The notes under the pieces were generated by a model. That model had not been told where the DNA came from and searched no databases. It worked only from the letters and a program-made list of their open reading frames with translations. The translations under genes were made by a program, and so were the position numbers. From CAVSZB01 sp964420395 (GTDB lineage Bacteria > Krumholzibacteriota > Krumholzibacteriia > LZORAL124-64-63): a DNA stretch of 12,028 bases. The DNA lies in contig CAYQTJ010000093.1 in assembly GCA_964420395.1 (NCBI GenBank), positions 1-12,028 of the forward strand, given 5' to 3'. Position 1 is the stretch's first letter, and every line of letters begins with the position of its first letter. This document shows, piece by piece, positions 1-7,000 of this stretch.

Positions 1-60
1 GGGGGGGTACCGGGGGGGGTTTTTTTTTGCACGGCCCGCCCCCCCCCTACACGGCGGGGT
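1..60. other. Homopolymer-rich window edge, possible contig end or low-quality sequence
   Basis: The first bases are stacked mononucleotide runs: G7 (1-7), G8 (12-19), T9 (20-28) and C9 (39-47), around a GGTACC at 6-11. Nothing else in the window looks like this. The rest of 48-272 is GC-rich without a convincing gene. It contains one weak hairpin (TTGTCG at 100-105 with CGACAA at 114-119, 8-base loop) that lacks a U-tract on either strand, so I see no clear terminator for the DUF4384 gene that ends at 273. I read the runs as an assembly or contig-edge artefact rather than biology, but cannot prove it. Confidence 0.5.
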
Positions 61-272
61 CGGCCGGCGGCCGAGTCCGGAGGGGCCGGGGATCCGACAT
101 TGTCGCCCCTGATCGACAACGGCTTCACCCCGGTCCCCTCCGGCATCGATGACCACCGCCGGTCGGCTTGTCGCGGCTCCCGTTCCCCTCGGCTGCCAAC
201 CTCTTCAGGGATCGGATCCGCGCCCCCCCGACCGGCGGCTGGGGGGAACGATGGGCGAACAACCGGCCCGGC

Positions 273-2129
273 TCAGCGCCGGCGCTGCTCGCCGTTTCCT
301 TCCTGGCCGCCCTTCGTGCGGCTCCCGCCGCCCGACGGACGGTCCGCGGACGAGCCACCCCCGGCGCGTGCCGAGGGGGGCGAAGACGGGCGATCGTCGC
401 GGCGCAGCGACGGCGCGGGCCGATCGCCGGACGCGGGGCGATCGTCGCGGCGGGCCGACGGCGCGCGCGCCGCTTCGGGCGCCCTGGCCGGCTCGTTCCG
501 GCCTCCCACCCGCGCGGCCTCCGGGGCGCGTCCGCGGCGGGACTCGGGAGCGGTGCGTTCGCTCCGTTCGGCGCTCGATCCGCCCCGCCCGCCCGACCAG
601 ATGCGCGCCACCGGCTTGCGCGGCTCGAGCGGCCGGATGGCGCCGCGCTCACGCTCCGCGCCTACCTCGCCGCTCCGCGCCGCGCCTTCACGTCGGTCGG
701 TGACACCGGACCGATCGCGTCCCGTCCGGCCGCGGGTCGAGGGGACCGGCCGCGCGGAGCCGGGCATCTCACCGCCGGCGCGCACCGGCGTGCGCACCTC
801 TCCGTCGCGGCCCTGCGCCTCGCGCGTGCGTCCGCCCACCGGCGGCGGGACCCGGCCACCGCGTCCGCCATCCTCGCGGACCCGCAGGCCCCCCTCACGC
901 ACGCTCCCGGCCGGGGCATCGCGGAAGGCGGCCGGCTGGCGCAGGCCGGGAGCCACGTTCACGTAGTCTCCGCGTCCGCCGCTCCCGCCCCCCGCCACGC
1001 GAGCCCCTTCGCGGTCGAGCTTCGTGCGGGTGCGCAGAACATCCTCCACGTCGCGCGGCGGGCGGGCCTCGCGGACGAACGGCGTCGAACGAGCGACCTG
1101 CTTCTGACGCCAGCGCTCGTCGCGCACATCGCGCTTGTCGAGCGGCGTGTAGCGGCGGTCGCCCGCCTTCCAGCGGCTCCAGGAGTCCTGATGCCAGTAC
1201 GGCGAGTAGTTCCAGACGTAGCAGTTGAACGGCCAGTCATACACGGCGTAGCCCGGCCAGTCGTACCAGGGGGTGTACCAGTAGTTGATCCACGGCCGCG
1301 AACTCCACGGATCGACGTAGTAGTAGGCCGGATACTGGTAGACCCGGTAGTAGCCGAACCGGACGTACCATCGATTGGACCAGTTGTAGTCGTGATGAAT
1401 CGCGATCGTGCAGCTCATGCCGTAGGGATCGTAGTCCTCGTCGGCATGGCACTGGTTGCACAGGTAGCGGGGATGGTCCACCTGGCGCTCGACGTAGTAG
1501 CTGACGTAGTTCGTCACCACGAAATCCTCGGCGTTCTCCAGGCGGGTGATCGCGTGATTGACCTCGTTCATCGCCAGGAACGGGTCGCCGGCCACCGCGT
1601 ACCGGTAGTCCTCGTCCGCAGGCTCGTGGTGAAAGTCCAGTTCGACATCCCGCAGGTCGAACGGGTACAGGGAGACCAGCGCCTCGACGTACTCGACCCC
1701 CGGCTCGGAACCGACCCGCAGGCGGGGCGCCCCCGCGGCCGGGAGGCTGTACTCGTGACGGCCGAAGACGAAGCCGTCGTCGAGCCGGCTGCGCGGCCAG
1801 AGAATCGTGACCTCGCCGGCAGAGTCGATGCGATAGACGACGGCGTAGGCGTCCTGGTTCGTCTCGAAGGCGATCCTCACCTGCTCGCCCCGGCGATACG
1901 TGTCGTCGTCGCCTCGACCCTGCGTGATGTTCACCCGGAGCGGCTGGTTCTCGTAGCCGGTCCAGACCTGATCGGCACCACTCTCCGACGGGTTCGCCGC
2001 GCCGCGCGACGCGCCGGCGACCGAGGCCGCCAACAGCGCGACGAGCCACAGGGAGAGCCGCGCCGACCCGTGACGGGTCCGGGCTCCTCCGCCCGTGCCG
2101 CGATGACTGCGATATCCCTGGTGTCTCAT
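273..2129 (-). CDS. Secreted DUF4384-domain protein with Tyr/Trp-rich middle and Arg/Gly/Pro-rich tail
   Basis: 618 residues from an ATG preceded by GGAGG about 8 bases upstream. The reading frame is open further upstream (to 2168), but that ATG has no such site. A long basic n-region and a hydrophobic core (about residues 25-40, ending AGAS) indicate an exported protein. Residues about 53-170 match the DUF4384 pattern: Tyr-Arg-Gly-Glu-x-Val-x-Ile turn, a Tyr-Ala-Val-Val-Tyr strand, then Gly-x-Val-Thr-Ile-Leu-Trp-Pro. Residues 224-240 carry CNQCH plus a further Cys, a possible c-heme or metal site. Residues 246-320 are extraordinarily aromatic: 17 Tyr and 12 Trp in 75. From about 325 to the end the chain is low-complexity Arg/Gly/Pro/Ser/Ala with repeated RRDDRP blocks, presumably disordered and very basic. 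It lies 46 bases after the lipoprotein gene, so probably the same operon. Cell-envelope location is inferred; the function is unknown. Confidence 0.85.
   Translation of the reverse strand: MRHQGYRSHRGTGGGARTRHGSARLSLWLVALLAASVAGASRGAANPSESGADQVWTGYENQPLRVNITQGRGDDDTYRRGEQVRIAFETNQDAYAVVYRIDSAGEVTILWPRSRLDDGFVFGRHEYSLPAAGAPRLRVGSEPGVEYVEALVSLYPFDLRDVELDFHHEPADEDYRYAVAGDPFLAMNEVNHAITRLENAEDFVVTNYVSYYVERQVDHPRYLCNQCHADEDYDPYGMSCTIAIHHDYNWSNRWYVRFGYYRVYQYPAYYYVDPWSSRPWINYWYTPWYDWPGYAVYDWPFNCYVWNYSPYWHQDSWSRWKAGDRRYTPLDKRDVRDERWRQKQVARSTPFVREARPPRDVEDVLRTRTKLDREGARVAGGGSGGRGDYVNVAPGLRQPAAFRDAPAGSVREGGLRVREDGGRGGRVPPPVGGRTREAQGRDGEVRTPVRAGGEMPGSARPVPSTRGRTGRDRSGVTDRREGAARSGEVGAERERGAIRPLEPRKPVARIWSGGRGGSSAERSERTAPESRRGRAPEAARVGGRNEPARAPEAARAPSARRDDRPASGDRPAPSLRRDDRPSSPPSARAGGGSSADRPSGGGSRTKGGQEGNGEQRRR
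388..465 (-). repeat. Imperfect 30-bp direct repeat, 48-bp period, inside the DUF4384 gene tail
   Basis: Copies at 388-417 and 436-465 agree at 27 of 30 positions and start 48 bases (16 codons) apart. Both encode an Ala-Pro-Ser-x-Arg-Arg-Asp-Asp-Arg-Pro segment in the disordered basic tail. An in-frame period suggests tail growth by tandem duplication. Nearby APEAAR also occurs twice in the protein. Confidence 0.7.
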
Positions 2130-2175
2130 GTCACGCCTCCTCGCCGGCGGTACAGCCGGCCTCGCCATGCAGGCC

Positions 2176-3057
2176 CTAGAAGCTCATCACTTCGGCGATG
2201 TCTTCCCCGCGGGGCAGCGCCACCGGCGCCTTCAACTCCCGGTTGTCGGCGTCGACCTGATACGCCCAGTCGACGGTGATCGATCCCGCGATTCCATCCA
2301 GATCCATGACCGCGAACTTCGCATAGTGATAGGTGGAAGTCCCGACGCGGACGACGTAGGCATGCCCGCGGATCGCCTCGACCCGTCGCGCGACCGTCCA
2401 GCCTTCCAGCGGCGCGTAGCTGAGCAGATCGAGGTCGATGAAGCCCGAGTCGGTCATGACGTTGCCGTAGTCCTGCAACTCGACGTCACCGCGCGCCGCG
2501 TAGACGAAAGGAACGTCTCCGGACCACTCCACGTAGACGTCCGCCGTGGCGTCCGCGTCAGACACGCGCAGCGCGCGGCTGAAATCGAAACCGCTGACGG
2601 CCGGCAGCACGAGGCGGTCGAAGAGATCGACATCGAATCCCTCGGGGCGCGGCGTGTCGAGCACCACTTCGAAGCTGAGGAGACTCTCGTTGCCCGACGC
2701 GTCGAACGAGGCCACCGCGTACTCGTAGGTCCGACCGTTCACGACCGGCGCGTCCACGTAGTGGTGCAGACCGGTGGCCGGATCCAGGTTCTCGTCCCAG
2801 TCGAGGTCCGCGAGGTGCTCGAACTCGCCGTCGTCGTCGTCGTCCCGGTACACGGCATAGCCGGCCAGGTCGGCCTGGTAGATGTCGTTCCACAGAACGG
2901 TGACGCGCCCGTCGCCGGTGACGCTGTGCACGCCGGTCGGCACGGCGGGAGGCACCCGGTCCACGCATTCGAGACAGTCCTCCTCGGAACAGCCCCCGAG
3001 CCAGAACGTCGCTGCCAACGGCAGGATCGTCAGGACCATCGCCTTCGCCAGCTTCAT
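2176..3057 (-). CDS. Lipoprotein with one fibronectin type III domain
   Basis: 293 residues. I start at the ATG at 3057, not the upstream in-frame ATG at 3240, because GGGAGGA lies just before it and it gives a clean lipoprotein signal: MKLAKAM, a hydrophobic core, then the lipobox LGGC with Cys23 as the lipid anchor. Residue +2 is Ser, not Asp, so outer-membrane sorting is plausible if Lol rules apply. Cys28 and Cys31 form a CxxC next to the anchor. Residues about 36-138 look like a fibronectin type III domain: Pro-Pro-x-x-Pro start, a Val-Thr-Val-Leu-Trp strand, Gly-Tyr-x-Val-Tyr-Arg, and Tyr-x-Tyr-Ala-Val-x-Ser-Phe-Asp near the end. An acidic run of five Asp sits inside it. Residues 140-293 are probably a beta-rich domain I cannot name. 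First gene of a two-gene operon; a candidate sigma-54 promoter lies about 80-95 bases upstream of the ATG. Probably an envelope adhesion or scaffold protein; function unproven. Confidence 0.88.
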   Translation of the reverse strand: MKLAKAMVLTILPLAATFWLGGCSEEDCLECVDRVPPAVPTGVHSVTGDGRVTVLWNDIYQADLAGYAVYRDDDDDGEFEHLADLDWDENLDPATGLHHYVDAPVVNGRTYEYAVASFDASGNESLLSFEVVLDTPRPEGFDVDLFDRLVLPAVSGFDFSRALRVSDADATADVYVEWSGDVPFVYAARGDVELQDYGNVMTDSGFIDLDLLSYAPLEGWTVARRVEAIRGHAYVVRVGTSTYHYAKFAVMDLDGIAGSITVDWAYQVDADNRELKAPVALPRGEDIAEVMSF

Positions 3058-3137
3058 CTTCTTCCTCCCTCGCGTCGGCCTTCGCCGCCAACCCCGCGTC
3101 GCACGAATGAGGCGCCGGGGCCCGGACCGGGGGTATC

Positions 3138-3153
3138 GCAGCCATCGTGCCAG
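3138..3153 (-). promoter_or_regulatory. Candidate sigma-54 (-24/-12) promoter for the lipoprotein-DUF4384 operon
   Basis: The minus strand reads CTGGCACGATGGCTGC, against the sigma-54 consensus YTGGCACGrNNNTTGCW. The GG-N10-GC spacing is exact; within the part shown only the first T of the -12 element differs (C). Predicted start is near 3126, giving a leader of about 70 bases to the lipoprotein ATG at 3057. An AT-rich island at about 3210-3252, unusual for this window, lies 60-100 bases upstream, where an activator or IHF could act. The next gene upstream encodes a sigma-54 activator. No sigma-70 box of comparable quality was found here. Confidence 0.5.
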
Positions 3154-3209
3154 GCCGTCGCTTTGCCCGCGAATCGGGGAACGGCCGGCCAGGCACCGCG
3201 TCCAGGGAC

Positions 3210-3252
3210 CGGACTTTTCAATGTAAGCCTTTTGATTCATTTAATTTACCAG
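3210..3252. promoter_or_regulatory. AT-rich island upstream of the sigma-54-like promoter
   Basis: A run of A/T-rich sequence with imperfect symmetry (AATGTAAG facing GATTCATT at about 3220-3240) inside otherwise very GC-rich DNA. On the minus strand AATCAA at 3237-3232 resembles half of an IHF site, but the second half is one base out of register. TGGTAAATT also occurs on the minus strand just upstream, a weak extended -10 without a matching -35. It may bind IHF or an activator, or be an alternative promoter. Low confidence. Confidence 0.25.
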
Positions 3253-3446
3253 ATATGACGGCATTCGTTGCGAGCCCGCCGGAAATTCGCCGCGGGGCAT
3301 CGCCACGCCCCGGCGACGGCCGGTGACACCCGTGCTGTGCTCGCCAGAGTCCAGCGGATCTCCTGGAGTAGACGCGTCCTGGCCGGCGGGGAGTTGGGGA
3401 TGCGGGGGGGGCGCCGTCCGTGCCGGAGCACAATTTCCGTGGCACG

Positions 3447-3800
3447 AGGAAAAGAAAGAAGGAAAGAGCCTGCCGGGTTCCGGCGCGGCCGACCTTGAAT
3501 CTCGCCAATTCAAGGCCAGCCTGGCTCTTTCCTTGTGTCGTCGCTTGCCTGACTGGTCAGGCGCCGATGAAACTTCGGGGAGGGGACCGTTCCCGCCGGC
3601 TCTCTCTACTCTGCCCGATCGGTCCTCGAGACCCCACCTCTCAAGAACCGGCGGGCAGAACCCACGAAGAGAACCTCCTCTTCCAGCCGGTAAGCACCGA
3701 GGATCGCGGAACCGGCCCCCCCTCCCCAAACTGTCTCTGCCGCCTCAGCGGCCTGGATCCTTGAAGCGGCTGTTTCCCTGCAACTAGAGCCCCTTCGGGC
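3447..3800 (-). ncRNA. Candidate structured RNA of about 350 nt, no family recognised
   Basis: Read on the minus strand the region folds into connected helices. A 13-bp helix (3730-3718 with 3586-3574) extends past a bulge by 3 bp and 6 bp (3715-3706 with 3587-3596) and closes a junction with three hairpins: CGGU/ACCG (3699-3688), GAAGAG/CUCUUC (3683-3666), and a long one of 8+11 bp with loop AGGUGGGGU (3659-3610). Further 3' are a GCCTGA/TCAGGC hairpin (3562-3547) and a compact three-way junction (3534-3459), then a pyrimidine/U-rich tract (3458-3447). The non-Watson-Crick pairs in the main helices are G.U on the minus strand and would be A.C mismatches on the plus strand, which argues for RNA made from the minus strand. 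I see no RNase P, tmRNA, SRP, 6S, group I or II intron or common riboswitch core motifs. The 5' end is uncertain: about 3798 from the sigma-54-like box, or near 3838 from a TATGAT at 3850-3845. Confidence 0.5.
3459..3534 (-). repeat. Compact three-way-junction inverted repeat, possible RNA 3' end or terminator
   Basis: Outer perfect 12-bp stem (3459-3470 with 3523-3534). Inside are a 5-bp hairpin (GCCGG 3472-3476, CCGGC 3480-3484) and a 14-bp hairpin (3487-3500 with 3508-3521, 7-base loop) whose two non-Watson-Crick positions are G.U only on the minus strand. Just four bases at the junction are unpaired. On the minus strand the stem runs into CTTTCTTTTCCT, so it could end the transcript, though this is not a classical short hairpin plus U-run. 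Confidence 0.6.
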
Positions 3801-3808
3801 GTGGCTAC

Positions 3809-3825
3809 AGCACTCCGCGTGCCAC
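3809..3825 (-). promoter_or_regulatory. Candidate sigma-54 (-24/-12) promoter for the structured RNA
   Basis: The minus strand reads GTGGCACGCGGAGTGCT, with exact GG-N10-GC spacing and one departure in the -12 box (GTGC for TTGC). It sits just after the activator gene's terminator and would start RNA near 3798. Caution: the same bases form part of a hairpin (CGTGGC 3800-3805 with GCCACG 3821-3826), so the match may reflect RNA structure rather than a promoter. A TATGAT (3850-3845, minus) without a good -35 is the alternative. Confidence 0.35.
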
Positions 3826-3860
3826 GCTCGGCTCGATTCTACGAATCATAAGACATTGCA

Positions 3861-3891
3861 AAATAACAACTTAAAAGCCGACGGACGGCTC
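3861..3891 (-). terminator. Intrinsic terminator after the TPR sigma-54 activator gene
   Basis: On the minus strand AGCCG (3890-3886), a five-base loop and CGGCT (3880-3876) form a stem that a G.U pair extends by one. It is followed at once by TTT and an A/T-rich stretch (AAGTTGTTATTTT). It lies about 160 bases after the activator stop codon and separates that transcript from what follows. Confidence 0.6.
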
Positions 3892-3977
3892 CCGGGCGGG
3901 ATTCGGACTCCGATCCGTTTCCCGCGTTGACAATCGCGGGCCCTGTTACGCAAGTCGCTGCAATCAATGTACTTAGG

Positions 3978-3996
3978 CTGTAAAATAAGTTTACAG
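3978..3996. promoter_or_regulatory. Enhancer-like palindrome CTGTAAA-N5-TTTACAG
   Basis: A perfect 7-bp inverted repeat around five bases, in AT-rich sequence unlike its surroundings. Half-site length and N5 spacing match the geometry of NtrC-type enhancer sites, and its centre is about 165 bases upstream of the -24 box at 3824. This suits an upstream activating sequence for a Fis-type helix-turn-helix activator such as the adjacent gene product. It could instead be an operator for another dimeric repressor or just a hairpin in the activator mRNA tail. I saw no second copy in the window. Confidence 0.4.
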
Positions 3997-4051
3997 GCGC
4001 GGAGGCGCGTGGAGGCGGCGACAACAGGGGAGCGGGTGCGGGGCAGAAATC

Positions 4052-7000
4052 CTAGAGGCCGTAGAAACGGATCTTCTTGAGCAGATTGGGGTAGCTGATT
4101 CCCAGCATGCGCGCGGTCTCCGATTTGTTGCCGCGCGTCAGGCGGAGGGTCTCGGCGATTTCACGGCATTCGATCGCCGCCAGGGTCTCGCGCAACGGAG
4201 CCGGCCGACCGACCTTTCCAGCGGACCGTCCCGCACCGATTTCGGGAGGCAGGTGCTCAGGCTTGAGCACGCGCTCCTCTTGCGCCAGAACGATCGCCCG
4301 CCTGACCGACTTCTCGAGTTCACGGATGTTGCCTGGCCAGTCGTGGGCCACCAGCGCGTCCATGAATGAGGAGGTGTAGCCCGGCGGCGCCAGCCCCAGT
4401 TCCTTCGCGGAACGCTCGATGAAATGATGCACCAGCAGCTGGATGTCGTCGCGACGGGTGCGCAACGGTGGCACCGCGAGCGGGAAATCGAGCAGCCGGT
4501 AGTAGAGATCCTCGAGGAAAAGGCCCCGCTCGGTCAGGTCGTGCAGGTCGGACTTGCTGGCGCAGATGATGCGCACGTCAACCTGACGCTCCTGGTTGGA
4601 GCCGACCTGCCGGATGATTCTGGTATCCAGAAACTGGAGCAGCTTGCCCTGCATGCTGAGCGGCATCTTCCCGATCTCGTCCAGGAATACGGTGCCCCCC
4701 TCGGCCTCCGCCAGCAACCCCCGCTTGTCGCCGATCGCCCCGGTGAAGCTGCCCTTGACATGCCCGAACAGCTCGCTCTCCAGGAGTGTCTCGGGGATCG
4801 CCGCGCAGTTGATCGCCAGAAAACGGCCGCCCTGACGCCTGCTGAGCGCGTGGATAGCCTGGGCCAGCAGCCCCTTGCCAGTGCCGGTCTCGCCGGTCAG
4901 CAGGACCGTGAGATCGCTGGGCGCCACCTTGCGGATGAGGGCGAGCAGTTCCAACATCTGCTCGTTCTCGGTTATGACCTGATCGAAGCAGGCGACCTCG
5001 CCGACCGCGGTCGCCGGCAGCACGGGCTCGCCCGGCAGGCGGCCCCTCCCCTTCTCGAAGAGGAACAGCGCCAGAAACCCCATGTAGGTGGCCAGGAAGT
5101 CGAGCGCGGGGCGCCCGAAGGCAGCCTCGCCCCCCGCCAGACTGCTGCGTCCGAGATAGAGGACGCCGAACCGCCGGCCCTCCAGCGTGATCGGCATGAA
5201 CAGGCATCCGGCCGCCACGTTCCGGAGCGCCGGCACGGCCTGCATCAGAGGGTCGCTCCCGGCCAGCCGGGAGAAGAGCACGGGGTTCGTCGCGTCCGCG
5301 CCGGCCGGGATGCTGCTGCGATACCAGCGCCCGAGTTGGGCGGCGAGATTGTCGGAGAGTCCTTCACGGGCCACCACGCGCAGCGCACTGGTCCCGGCCT
5401 CCGTCCAGTCGAGGGCGATGAATCCATGGTCGGCACGCACGCGATCCATCCCCGCCCGCAAGACCGACGAGAGATTGCGCGGGATGGACGCATCATTCCA
5501 ACTGAAGATGCCCGGGATCCCGGATATCGCCTGGAGGTGGTTCTCCGTGCTCCCGATGTCGCCGAGCAGGGCCGATTCTATCCGTCCGCGCAAATCGCCG
5601 ATCACGACCGCGAGTTCCGCATCGCCCAGCCCGCCCGCGTTGCGCTCGAGTTCATAGACCGTGAGCAGGGCGTCATCGAACTGGCCGAGCCGCATCTGCA
5701 CTTCCGCCAGCCCCTGCTGCACCCGGCAGAGCAGACGGTCGTCGAGCACCGCGCTCCCGCTCTCCTGGGCCTCGAGGAGGTAGCGACGCAGCAAAAGGAA
5801 GTCAGGCTGGGCGGCCGTGGCGAGCCGGGCGGCGAAAAACGCGAGGATCGCGTCGATCCAGAGCCGGGGCAGGTTCTGCTGCCGGAACAGCTGGATCGCA
5901 CGTCTGAATTCCGCGTCCGCCTCCACGACGTCCCCGCGGGCCGCACGAGCGCGCCCGAGCGTCAGATGGCAGAACCCCAGTTCGTACTGCTCGCCGCACT
6001 TCTCGCAGACCGCCACCGCCGCGAGACCGGTCTCAATCGCCTGGTCGAGGTCGCCCCGCAACCGCTGCGCCTCGGCGACCCTGCGCAGCAGTTCGCCCTC
6101 CAAATCGCAGACCTTGCCGACCGCGCGACTCTTGTCGAGCCCCAGGCTGTAGTTGAACAGCGCCTTGTCGGTTTCGCCGCGCTGCAGGAGGATATCCCCG
6201 AGGTACTCGTCGGCGATGGTCTCCTCGCGCAGGTACCGCTCCTGCTCGGCCAGCATCTTCCCCTCGAGCACGAACTCTTCGGCCTTGCCGAGACGTCCCG
6301 CATGCATCTCCAGCAGTCCGTAGGCCAGGCAGGCCTTGGTCTGGCGATTCCGGTCACCGAGGCTTCGCGCCAGACGCAGGCTGCGGTCCAGATTCTCGCG
6401 CGCCTCGCCAAGGCGTCCGGTCTTGCAGAGGATGATGCCGCGATTCAGATGGAGGCGCGCCAGCAAATGCGTGGCGCCGTGACGCTGCGCGATGGTCCCG
6501 GCCTTCTCGAGCAGATCGAGCGCCCGGTTCCAGCGGCAGGCATTCTTGTGCAGCAATCCGAGGTTGTTGTGAAGCGTTGCCGCGCCCAGTTCGTCCCCGA
6601 TCCGCCGATAGCTCGAGAGCGCGTCGAGGTAGAACTCCTCCGCCTTGTCCAGGCGACCGAGGCGCTGGTGACACGCCCCCATCGTCACCTGCAGATTCGC
6701 CACCTCCCGATGCTCGTCCGTCACGGCCAGGATGGCAAAGGCATGCTTCGCGGTCTGCAGTGCGTCGGCGAAGAACCCGCGCTGCGAGAGAAGGATGGCC
6801 CGCCGGCCCATGAGGGGGGCGAGGAGATGGGCGCGCTCCTCGGCTGTCAGGTCATCGGCGTCGTCGAAAAGCGCCGTGGCGAGTCCGAGCAGCGATTCCG
6901 CCAGGTCCAGATCGCCGATGTTGAGCGCGGCATCGACACTCTTGCGCAGCAGGCCGGCCCGGCGGGCCGGCGCGAGCAGCTTCAGCGTGACGTCCTCGAG

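Larger units (their letters stand above)
3058..4051. other. 994-base intergenic region without a convincing protein gene
   Basis: Open frames here have gene-unlike composition, no family resemblance and no ribosome site. Instead the stretch holds, in minus-strand order: an enhancer-like palindrome (3978-3996), a GC hairpin CCCGCG/CGCGGG (3921-3940) and a terminator (3890-3861), a sigma-54-like box (3825-3809), a candidate structured RNA (3800-3447), a further hairpin (GGGGC 3294-3298 with GCCCC 3307-3311, extended by CGCC/GGCG) and a second sigma-54-like box (3153-3138). The density of inverted repeats far exceeds that of the other gaps in the window. Confidence 0.7.

Noticed and set aside
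1444..1460. TGGCAC followed by TTGCA on the plus strand, resembling a sigma-54 promoter
   Set aside because: Spacing between the elements is two bases too short, and it lies inside the DUF4384 gene where it encodes the CNQCH segment on the other strand.
168..2279. A 703-codon open frame on the plus strand opposite the DUF4384 gene
   Set aside because: Composition is Arg/Ala/Pro/Val-rich without domain logic, as expected from the antisense of a GC-rich gene. The minus-strand frame has a signal peptide, a recognisable domain and a ribosome site.
3241..3729. 162-codon minus-strand open frame overlapping the structured region
   Set aside because: Arg/Gly/Pro-rich shadow-like composition and no ribosome site; the base-pairing pattern explains this stretch better.
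3438..3826. Retron msr-msd or MITE, suggested by the 9-base complementary ends CGTGGCACG/CGTGCCACG
   Set aside because: No reverse transcriptase gene is adjacent, no target-site duplication was recognised, and the outer arm has an equally good local partner (3800-3805 with 3821-3826).
3459..3826. RNase P RNA, because of size, a GGAAAGAGCC and a GAACCCGGC near the 3' end
   Set aside because: The universal GGAAAGUCC and ACAGAA-type core elements and the P4 pairing are missing; the matches are short and out of place.
3839..4024. 61-codon minus-strand open frame after the activator gene
   Set aside because: TTG start without a ribosome site, no family features, and it runs through the terminator hairpin.
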